64,000 bases of DNA. Source: a bacterium. Its GTDB lineage: Bacteria; Zhuqueibacterota; Zhuqueibacteria; Zhuqueibacterales; Geothermadaptataceae. Positions within the stretch are counted from its first letter, which is position 1; each line of letters begins with the position of its first letter. The notes beneath the pieces were generated by a model that was not told the DNA's origin, made no database searches, and saw only the letters and a list, made by a program, of their open reading frames with translations. Positions 35,153 through 42,485 of the stretch are shown piece after piece. Position numbers and translations under genes: made by a program. Where the stretch lies: NCBI GenBank assembly GCA_024275575.1, contig JAJRYV010000117.1, positions 62,001 to 126,000 of the forward strand. Reading direction: 5' to 3'.

Positions 35153-35370
35153 TTTGCTTCGGCAAGTTCTTCTCCATTATTGCCCCTGCTGACTTTTTTT
35201 GTATTTGGGGCCGCGAGCGGATAAAACCGATGAATTTACCTTGCATCGTGTTAGATTATTTATTATGGTGAGATCACCTGTAGCGATGATATCTTTTTAA
35301 TAACAGACTCTTTGCAGCAAAATTGTCTAAAAGATGAAGTTGTGTCCAATCTAAAAGCAGGGAGGCAAAA

Positions 35371-36897
35371 ATGAAGGGGCCCGGTTTAATTCATTTTTTC
35401 ATTCAAAAAATAACGATATCAACCTGTTTATCATTAATCTTCATTTTCTCTTCACCACTTCACGCACAATATGAGATAAAACTTTTTCCCCTATCTCCGC
35501 AGAAATGCCTCGTTGTCTGGGAAAAATGGGGCGAAAATACAGCGACGGCGGTCTACATCGATGGCGATGGAGAACCCCTCAGCGCGCCGTTTCAGTTCGT
35601 GCCGGCGCAGGATGTCGTTTTCAAGGCAGAAGGTGAGTTTTTCGCCGCTTACACATTGGGCTTCGGCGATCCCGGATTCGGCCAATTTGCCGTCAGCGCG
35701 TTCTTCTACCGGGAAAATCAAATCAGCAGCGATTCCATCTTTTTTCGCGTCGCAACATGGCCCTGGTGCGGCACCGGCTTTTTGGGACTGGAACTGTGTT
35801 CCCTCCAACTCGGCGATAATCTCATTTACGTCGATCAATATGACGGCATGCTCAATCTCCAGTTATACGCCGCCGACGGAACACAGCGCCTGCTTTTTCA
35901 ACCTGAGGATTATCAGCGACGTGCTTTCCGTCTCAATGCAGCTGGGTTAGGCAACGGTTCATTTCTCGTCACCTGGATTTCCGACCCATATTTGCCATTC
36001 GAAATGCAGGCGGGGGTTTATGCCACAATTTTTGATGAACAGCAACAACTGCTGGCGGAAAAATTGCTCATCGTGCCATTGAATTTCTGGTCTAAAGATA
36101 GTTTGTACTATTTTGAAGACGACGTTCCGATGAAAAACATGCATTCGTTTTCAGATTCTACATATCGACTTGTACTGCTGTATCCGGATTCAGTGCAATT
36201 AGCGATTTATGAACTTGATACGCAAGGCGGAATCATTCGTCAGGAAGTTTTACAGTTACCGCAATTTGAGCGACAGTCGGATAGCGGCGGGCAGGTCTAT
36301 TGCTGGAGCGCAGCCAACCCATTTTCGCAAAATCGTTCCCTTTTCGTATCTGTTTCTCAATATTTTAATGGTCAAAATCATGTGTACAATTACCTGATTT
36401 ACCTGCCTGAAAATTCACTCCGACCGGAGGAAATCGTCGTTGACCGGCGGCAATCATTTAATGAGCGTGATTTCCGTTTTCGCAGCGGCGAACGCGAGTT
36501 TATCAACGCGCGGCAGCAGGGGCAGCATATCATCTTTGAAAAATACCGCAATTTTGAGCTTATAAACAGCACCAGATTGAACATTGCCACCGATGTCAAG
36601 ATTGATACTGCAACGCCCCAACACAACCCCTCACTGGCAATTTTCCCCAATCCATTTTCAGGGAACACGACGATTCAAATCCGGTTTGATGCGGTGCTAA
36701 AGTTTCAGGTTGGTATTTTTGCTGCTAACGGCCAACGCGTAAGACGGTTTATCAATCAGCAGTCTACAGCTGGAATGACTACTTTTACCTGGGATGGGCG
36801 CGATGAATATGGCAGATTTTTACCCTCGGGTATCTATTTCGTCCGGGTGATCGCGGGAGAATTGGGCATTGTTGAGAAAATCTCCCTTATCCGCTAA
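35371..36897 (+). CDS. Secreted protein with C-terminal PNPF sorting domain
   Basis: A 508-residue exported protein. A signal peptide (ISTCLSLIFIFSSPLHAQ) is followed by a beta-rich body of repeated strand-turn units (KCLVVWEKWGENTATAVYID, GNGSFLVTWISD) reminiscent of a beta-propeller or similar fold; I do not recognise a catalytic motif. The C-terminus carries LAIFPNPFSGNTTIQIRFD and TFTWDGRDEYGRFLPSGIYF, the FlgD-like sorting domain. GGGAGG lies about 6 nt before the ATG. It follows the transporter by 218 nt and is probably transcribed separately. Function unknown. Confidence 0.78.
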   Translation: MKGPGLIHFFIQKITISTCLSLIFIFSSPLHAQYEIKLFPLSPQKCLVVWEKWGENTATAVYIDGDGEPLSAPFQFVPAQDVVFKAEGEFFAAYTLGFGDPGFGQFAVSAFFYRENQISSDSIFFRVATWPWCGTGFLGLELCSLQLGDNLIYVDQYDGMLNLQLYAADGTQRLLFQPEDYQRRAFRLNAAGLGNGSFLVTWISDPYLPFEMQAGVYATIFDEQQQLLAEKLLIVPLNFWSKDSLYYFEDDVPMKNMHSFSDSTYRLVLLYPDSVQLAIYELDTQGGIIRQEVLQLPQFERQSDSGGQVYCWSAANPFSQNRSLFVSVSQYFNGQNHVYNYLIYLPENSLRPEEIVVDRRQSFNERDFRFRSGEREFINARQQGQHIIFEKYRNFELINSTRLNIATDVKIDTATPQHNPSLAIFPNPFSGNTTIQIRFDAVLKFQVGIFAANGQRVRRFINQQSTAGMTTFTWDGRDEYGRFLPSGIYFVRVIAGELGIVEKISLIR

Positions 36898-37297
36898 ATT
36901 GCACCGCCGGTAGCCAGGCATTTTTTCATCTTGATCAATCTATAAATTGATGGCTATTTTGGCGACAATTGCACTGGATATACCGATTGTATTCGTTCAG
37001 GTGCCCCATTGATAAAAATCTGGTCCATCCGCCTGATCCGTGTTCTTTTTTAAAAATATGGGACACGGATTAAGCGGATTGAACGGATATTCACGGATAC
37101 GGGACTCTCGGCTTAAAGCGCCAAAAAATGACAACAGAATAACCTGCGATAGTTTTTTTCTGAATAATTTTCACGCAGTCGCAAAGCGTGCAACGAAAAA
37201 CTTTTAAAAAACTTTGCGCTCTCTGCAGCTTTGCGTGAGATGTTTTTTTTAAACGTCATGTTTTATTGATATCCACTCAACAGATTAAGAGAGAGCT
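36898..37297. repeat. Intergenic region with two dispersed inverted repeats
   Basis: This 400-bp gap has two repeat units. At about 37027-37099, ATCCGCCTGATCCGTGTTC pairs with GGACACGGATTAAGCGGAT, followed by ACGGATATTCACGGAT, a string also present near 15003. At 37171-37240, TCACGCAGTCGCAAAG pairs imperfectly with CTTTGCG and TTTGCGTGA. Both look like repeats scattered in the host genome. No gene is called. A T-run at 37242-37249 could end plus-strand transcription after the second hairpin. Confidence 0.6.
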
Positions 37298-37651
37298 ATG
37301 AAAAAGAATTTGCTCACATTCTCCCAGTTACTGCCGGTAATTTTGAGTTTTTTACTGATCACTGCCCATTTCAGCCGGGCGGCCAATTTACCGTTTATGG
37401 TTATCAGTCTGCTTTTTTTACTGAGCCTGGTTTTTCCGTATCGGCTGGTTGCGCGCAGTGCGCAGGCGGCCTTGGTCGTCGCAGCGGCGGAATGGTGTTA
37501 CACCATTTACCGGCTCGTCAACCTGCGCATGGAAACCGGGCAGCCGTGGCAGCGGCTGGCGATCATCCTTGTATTCGTTGCACTCTTTACTTTGTGTTCA
37601 ATCCTGTGTTTTCATTTTAAAAATGTACGGTTGAGATATGGGTTGAAGTGA
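37298..37651 (+). CDS. Small polytopic membrane protein, unknown
   Basis: A 117-residue protein with about four hydrophobic helices (LLPVILSFLLITAHF, LPFMVISLLFLLSLVFPY, AALVVAAAEWCYTIYRLVNL, AIILVFVALFTLCSILCF) and a short basic C-terminal tail. GAGAG lies about 5 nt before the ATG. I recognise no family. It stands alone on the plus strand and ends 33 nt from the converging minus-strand glycosyltransferase gene. The length, start and hydrophobic pattern make it a plausible real gene. Confidence 0.65.
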   Translation: MKKNLLTFSQLLPVILSFLLITAHFSRAANLPFMVISLLFLLSLVFPYRLVARSAQAALVVAAAEWCYTIYRLVNLRMETGQPWQRLAIILVFVALFTLCSILCFHFKNVRLRYGLK

Positions 37652-37684
37652 TCGGATGAACGGGAAACATTGAGTCCAATTGGA

Positions 37685-38863
37685 TTACGCCCGGTTTTGC
37701 AGGACTTTTTCGTAAATGGCCATCAGTGATTTATAACCTACCTGTGGTGTGTACAATCTTTCAAATTCCACTTTTACGGCGCGGCTCATCTGTTGCAATG
37801 TCGGTTTATCGTGAAAAATCGAGCGGGCTTTTTCACATAAGTCCAGTTCGTGCATCGGTTCAAAAAGCCGGCCGGTTTTTCCATCTTCGATGAGCTCGGC
37901 GAGACTGCCGATACGACTGGCGAGAACGGGAATGCCTGCCGCGAAAGCCTCGAGCACAACCGTCGGCATACCTTCATACCAATTCGAAGGCACCACGAGA
38001 AAGCGGGCTTCTGCCAGCAATTCCGTCCGTTTTCGGGAATTGACAAATCCCAGCAATTCCACGTGCGTTATATCTTCAGTGATGAGTTTCGTTGCCATCG
38101 CTTCGATGAGTGGGCCGCTGCCAGCAATCTTTAGCGGAATATCAGGCAGGTTTTCCCAGGCATTGACCAGCGTGCCCAGCCCTTTTTCCGGGCTCAGGCG
38201 ACCGATAAACAGGGCAAATTTTCCTGGGCCGTTTCTTTTAACCTGCACCGGGTGGGTGAAGTTGGCGCGGGTAAAAATCTTATCCCCGGGCAATCCACCC
38301 TCGATAAATTTTGATTTGTGAAAATCAGTCAATGCGATAAATCCACTGATCAATCGCTTAAACGTCTGGCGCTTGCGGTGCTGGTGCAGCATATTGGCGA
38401 CCACTGTTGTCTGTAGATACGAATCGCGATAACAGCCATAAAAAACGCTATCGACAAGCGAACGCTTGTGGCATTTTTCGCAGATTTTTCCATCTTTCAA
38501 GAATGTTGCCGCCGGGCAAAGCAGCCGGAAGTTATGCAAAGTTTGAATCACCGGAACACCGTGCTGGGCGCAGGCATAATATACCGACGGACTGATCAGC
38601 GGCAAGGTATTGTGGATGTGGGCGACATCCGGGCGCGCCTAGGCAATGATATTATCGATATCGGCATAGGTCTGCTCCGACCACAGAGTGTCGCGCAGCA
38701 GTTGCAGCCGCTCCTTGAAAGTAAAATTGGCGATCTCGCGGCTGTCTCGCATGTAAGGAATCACCGTGTGACCGTAATTTTCCAGCAAATTGATCTCGGC
38801 CTGCACGACGGTATTTTCACCGCCTTTATAACGATATTTATTGTGAATAACCAGTATTTTCAT
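37685..38863 (-). pseudogene. GT4-family glycosyltransferase interrupted by an in-frame TAG
   Basis: Read as one frame this is a 392-codon glycosyltransferase. It starts MKILVIHNKYRYKGGENTVV (38863) and runs to DNIIA, then TAG (38641-38639), then continues ARPDVAHIHNTLPLISP to the end. The second part has the GT4 donor domain: LFIGRLSPEKGLGTLVNAWE, then VVPSNWYEGMPTVVLEAFAA. The ORF track splits it at 38639 and 38605, the latter from a TTG read as Met. The fragments are in the same frame, so only one codon is affected (a CAG-to-TAG change is the simplest explanation). It may be a pseudogene, a sequencing error or a read-through product. Its start overlaps the SGNH gene's stop by ATGA. Confidence 0.85.
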
Positions 38864-39879
38864 TTTTCATTCTGTAGATAATCGGTGATCGCTTCTGCGA
38901 CCATGAGGTGTCCGGTGGCCGTCGGGTGGCTGTCGCGAATACCTTTGACGGTCAGTTTTTTATAATCGAATTTATGCTCATGCAGAAAACGGCGGAAACG
39001 GGGAAACAGATTGATGTGCGCGATCTTCTGTTTTTTTAAAAACGTTAAAATATCCCGCTGCGCCGCACTCTCCGATTCCGGCGCCGCCAGTTGATAGGTC
39101 ATGGGAAAAACGATGACGAGCAACGGAATATCGGCATTTTTGAGTAGGGCATCCATTTCTGATAATTTTGCTTTCATTTCGCGCCAACGGGCCGTCTTAA
39201 TTTTTATATCGATATAGTTTGGGTGATAATCGAAAAACGCCAGTGCTGCACGCTCGAAAACTTCTTTCAGGGCCATCACCAGATAACTCTGCTTCAGCCA
39301 GGAAGTGTAACTTTTTGGAACCGGCGCAGCCGATGTTTCAGCGAATTTCTGCCGCCCGTCCGCGGTTTCGATGGCCGTGTTGCCGTCAGCATCATTGAAA
39401 ACAAAACCGAGCACGACGCGATCCGGTTTGTAATGCAAAACGATTTCCTGTAATTGAGAGAATTCCTGCCAGGTATTATAACCCGGCACACCGAAATTCA
39501 GCACCTCAAGGCTATCGTTGGCTGCGAGCCGTTGTTGCAGCAATGCAGGGTAAATTTTGTTTTTATCGTAAATTCCCAATCCGAAACAGTGCGAATCACC
39601 GATGCAGGCAATGCGCTGTACACCGCCGGTTTTTTCCACTGAAAACGACGGGCCGCGGAACCCAGCCGCGTTGATGCTGTATTTTTCAGATTGAAAACCC
39701 GGGGTTAATTCCCAGCCCAGACCGGGGATCGAACTCCTGCGTAAAAGCCGCGCTTCCGCCGCCGGCGAGCCTTTTTGCTGAATAAAACGCAGCCCCCATT
39801 CGCAAAGCAACAGCATAAAAACAACAGAAAAGCTAAAAAGAAAAAAAACGGCGATTTTATTTTTCACGGTTGTCTGCAT
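38860..39879 (-). CDS. SGNH/GDSL-fold hydrolase, membrane-anchored
   Basis: A 339-residue protein. One N-terminal membrane helix (KIAVFFLFSFSVVFMLLL) places the catalytic domain outside. The SGNH blocks are IACIGDSHCFGLGI (block I nucleophile Ser), LNFGVPGYNTWQEF (block II Gly), GFVFNDADGN (block III Asn) and GIRDSHPTATGHLMVAEAI (block V Asp-x-x-His). It probably adds or removes acyl groups from the polysaccharide, as GDSL esterases do. The ORF track starts with a TTG at 39900, right after the upstream stop; the ATG at 39879 is used because it leads directly into the anchor, but the TTG remains possible. Confidence 0.82.
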   Translation of the reverse strand: MQTTVKNKIAVFFLFSFSVVFMLLLCEWGLRFIQQKGSPAAEARLLRRSSIPGLGWELTPGFQSEKYSINAAGFRGPSFSVEKTGGVQRIACIGDSHCFGLGIYDKNKIYPALLQQRLAANDSLEVLNFGVPGYNTWQEFSQLQEIVLHYKPDRVVLGFVFNDADGNTAIETADGRQKFAETSAAPVPKSYTSWLKQSYLVMALKEVFERAALAFFDYHPNYIDIKIKTARWREMKAKLSEMDALLKNADIPLLVIVFPMTYQLAAPESESAAQRDILTFLKKQKIAHINLFPRFRRFLHEHKFDYKKLTVKGIRDSHPTATGHLMVAEAITDYLQNEK

Positions 39880-39900
39880 ATAGTTGAAGAAGAAACTCAA

Positions 39901-40776
39901 TTATTGCCGCACTGGTATGGAGGCGACATCAGCCACTTTTTCAATCCATATCCATTGATTCATTTTTTTTTGCCACCAGTCCAGCGACCGGCTCACCGTT
40001 TTCACACCGCTGCCGAGAACGGCGACCGCTGTGCGCAAATTGACGACAAAACCGAACAAGCGGTCTTTTTCCCAGAATTCGTCCTTTGCAGCCTGACGAA
40101 TAAATTGATCGAGCCATAAACCACTGAGGTGGGCAGGCGCCCTGGAGAAATCCTGCAAAAGGAAATAGGCCGGCGTAGTGCCGAGATAAAGCGGATTTTG
40201 TACTGAATAAACGAATGGGCCGTTCGATTGCTTTTGCGCTATTGCCGCTAACAAAACCCGCGCTCGGGCATAATTATAATGCGACAAAACCCAGTCGACT
40301 TGTTGTTCGACTTCGCGTGTTTCAAAATCTTCGGGTGCAATATCGGTCACCGGAACATAGGTGACGTTAAGATATTTACGTTCGACAAATTCCTCAATAT
40401 CTGCAAAAGGCGATACTTTTTGTAAAAAAGCGGCGAGCAGCGCCTGGTATTTTTCTCTCGTTTCCGCTGTCGGCGGTACTTCAAAAAGCAGGTAGCTGTA
40501 GAGCCCGAAACCCGTTTCCTCCGGCTGTTGCACAATGAGAAAATTGCGCACGGTGAGGCGATTTTCAGGTTTCACAGCTTTCGGCTCTCCGGATGCAGCG
40601 CCCTGCGTATCTCCCGGTTTAAGCGGCTGTACATCTTTATCGGCGGGTTCGTATTCAGCGTCTTTCGGGTTTAATCCGCCCATATTTCGCACCGACCGTG
40701 AAGTATAAATCCCGGCCAAAAAGATGAGCACAAAAATGCCCGTAATCATTAAAATGTATTTTAGAAATCGTGGCAT
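39901..40776 (-). CDS. Membrane-anchored protein of unknown function in polysaccharide operon
   Basis: A 291-residue protein. One N-terminal membrane helix (YILMITGIFVLIFLAGIYT) is followed by an acidic linker (AEYEPADKDVQPLKPGD) and a roughly 220-residue extracytoplasmic domain of mixed helices and strands (YSYLLFEVPPTAETREKYQA, VLSHYNYARARVLLAAIA). I recognise no family. The ORF track starts at 40848; the ATG at 40776 is preferred because GGGGA lies 5 nt upstream and it falls 1 nt after the stop of the 68-residue gene, implying coupling. It lies between the small membrane gene and the SGNH hydrolase, so it could support polymer modification or export (inference). Confidence 0.65.
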   Translation of the reverse strand: MPRFLKYILMITGIFVLIFLAGIYTSRSVRNMGGLNPKDAEYEPADKDVQPLKPGDTQGAASGEPKAVKPENRLTVRNFLIVQQPEETGFGLYSYLLFEVPPTAETREKYQALLAAFLQKVSPFADIEEFVERKYLNVTYVPVTDIAPEDFETREVEQQVDWVLSHYNYARARVLLAAIAQKQSNGPFVYSVQNPLYLGTTPAYFLLQDFSRAPAHLSGLWLDQFIRQAAKDEFWEKDRLFGFVVNLRTAVAVLGSGVKTVSRSLDWWQKKMNQWIWIEKVADVASIPVRQ

Positions 40777-40777
40777 A

Positions 40778-40984
40778 TTATTCCCCGTTTTGCTTTCGCA
40801 GGTGCCTGATTTGTCTTCTTTTAACCCAAAAAACGAGAATCGCCACAAAAGCGACCACGGCGATCATTTCTGATTCATTCAGTGGATAATCAGGCAGCAG
40901 CCATTTAAAAACAGCCCAGATGAGCAGGCAGGCAACAAAGAGAATTATAACGAAAAACTTCACGTCCTGTATCCTGTTTTTCAA
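40778..40984 (-). CDS. Small two-helix membrane protein, unknown
   Basis: A 68-residue protein with two membrane helices (FFVIILFVACLLIWAVFKWL and MIAVVAFVAILVFWVKRR) joined by a short loop (LPDYPLNESE) and a basic, cytoplasm-facing tail. Its TAA stop is 1 nt from the next start, so the two are coupled in one operon. I see no family match. The hydrophobic pattern and tight packing make it a credible gene too small for confident homology calls. Confidence 0.6.
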   Translation of the reverse strand: MKNRIQDVKFFVIILFVACLLIWAVFKWLLPDYPLNESEMIAVVAFVAILVFWVKRRQIRHLRKQNGE

Positions 40985-41000
40985 AAATTTATGAGGTTAC

Positions 41001-42485
41001 TTATTCGGCGCCGTAAACAGCATCTTCGAATATTCTTTTTATAGCTCCGGCGGCGTTGCGCGGGCACAACGCCAACCGGGAAATACCCCGCAGAACAGCC
41101 TGAAAATGCGCCAGGCTGAACACGACAGCTTTTGATCCTGACGCGAAAATATGCCAATAATATAAACACTGAACCATAAGAATTGCGACCTCTATTTTGC
41201 GGTCACTCAAATTATTTCCACATTTACCGGCTGCCGCAACGATATTGTCCCAGCTTGCCACTGTTATTTTTTTCTCCGCAACGCCTCTTTCATAATCGAC
41301 GGTACGCGGATAGGGTACGGTTACCGAGGTGATTTTAAAGCGAATGCCGATCTTTTTCAGCATTTTTGCCGATTGCCAAATCTGAGCGGCCGTTTGCCCC
41401 GGCAGTCCGGCGAGGTGGCCGGATTCCAGCTTGATACCGGCATTTTTAAGCAACTCGACTTGCTGCCGCACCTGCTGCAGTTTGATGTTTTTTACACTAT
41501 CCATCAACCCGGCATGAGCGGTTTCAATACCGGCTTCAACTCGGTGACAACCGGCACGGCTCATCAAATCGATCAGCCGTTCATCGAGCAGGTCGATGCG
41601 GGTCTGACACGACCAACGCAGATCATATTTTCGTGTGATAAGCCCCAGCAGCAATCCTTCAGTTGCGCGGCGTTTTATACCAAAGCTCAAATCGCCAAAA
41701 AACAAATAATTGATTTTGTATTTACTGACCAGTAAATCGATTTCTGCAAGGATCCGCGAGACTGAAAAATGGCGCACTTTGCGGCCATACATGGAAAGAT
41801 TGCAAAAGCTACAAGCGAAGGGGCAACCACGGGTGGTCTCGATGAAAGCGAAACGGTGGCCGGGATCATTTATCCGCGAGTAAAAATGATGCTGATACCG
41901 GTGCATGGGTAATAAATCGTAGGCCGGTTGCGGCAAGCTGTTCAAATCAGACACGTGTCGCTCATCGGCGAAATGCACGACATCGTCCAGGATGCGGGCG
42001 GAAATTCCGGGTACGTCCTCGAAGGGACGCTGCTGCACTACCCGGTCGATAAAAGCATCGACGCCAGGTTCCGGTTCGCCGCGAATGATGTAATCGACTT
42101 CGGGAATTTCTTTGAGAAAATGTTCCGGCAACAATGTCGGGTGCGGCCCGACGGCGAGCAGCAAACCTTCGTAGCCGGTTTTGCGCACAGTGGCGACAAA
42201 ATCCTTCTGCCGTTCGATGCAGGGATAAGGATTTTGCCAGCGATCCACCGGTTGGCTCATCAGCACCAGCACGCCGGGATTTTCTGCGATTATTATTTCG
42301 CTGAGGCAGCGGTTATCCCAGCCACAGGCATTGGCATCAAAAATGCGTACGGTGTGGCCTTTTAACCGCTGCATTTCCGCCATGATGGCGGTGACCGCCG
42401 GCGTCCACATGCGGTTGACTTTGTAAACCAGCCCCCTGCGAAAATGGCCCTGTTCGATAATTGCAAAAACGATTTTTAGTTTCAA
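41001..42485 (-). CDS. B12-binding radical SAM protein
   Basis: A 494-residue protein with an N-terminal cobalamin-binding Rossmann region (about 1-150: MKLKIVFAIIEQGHF, RIFDANACGWDNRCLSE) and a radical SAM core with the 4Fe-4S cluster motif ETTRGCPFACSFCNLSMYGR (CxxxCxxC) near residue 220. Downstream the TIM-barrel strand pattern appears (FFGDLSFGI, RVEAGIETAHAG, SGHLAGLPGQT). This class usually performs methylations or rearrangements on unactivated carbons. Located among sugar genes, it may methylate or rearrange a sugar or lipid precursor (inference). Start is TTG, overlapping the previous stop as TTGA. Substrate unknown. Confidence 0.85.
   Translation of the reverse strand: MKLKIVFAIIEQGHFRRGLVYKVNRMWTPAVTAIMAEMQRLKGHTVRIFDANACGWDNRCLSEIIIAENPGVLVLMSQPVDRWQNPYPCIERQKDFVATVRKTGYEGLLLAVGPHPTLLPEHFLKEIPEVDYIIRGEPEPGVDAFIDRVVQQRPFEDVPGISARILDDVVHFADERHVSDLNSLPQPAYDLLPMHRYQHHFYSRINDPGHRFAFIETTRGCPFACSFCNLSMYGRKVRHFSVSRILAEIDLLVSKYKINYLFFGDLSFGIKRRATEGLLLGLITRKYDLRWSCQTRIDLLDERLIDLMSRAGCHRVEAGIETAHAGLMDSVKNIKLQQVRQQVELLKNAGIKLESGHLAGLPGQTAAQIWQSAKMLKKIGIRFKITSVTVPYPRTVDYERGVAEKKITVASWDNIVAAAGKCGNNLSDRKIEVAILMVQCLYYWHIFASGSKAVVFSLAHFQAVLRGISRLALCPRNAAGAIKRIFEDAVYGAE

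Noticed and set aside
35267-35278. GGTGA-GA-TCACC small palindrome before the secreted protein
   Set aside because: It is too short to distinguish from chance and has no T-tract or known operator match.
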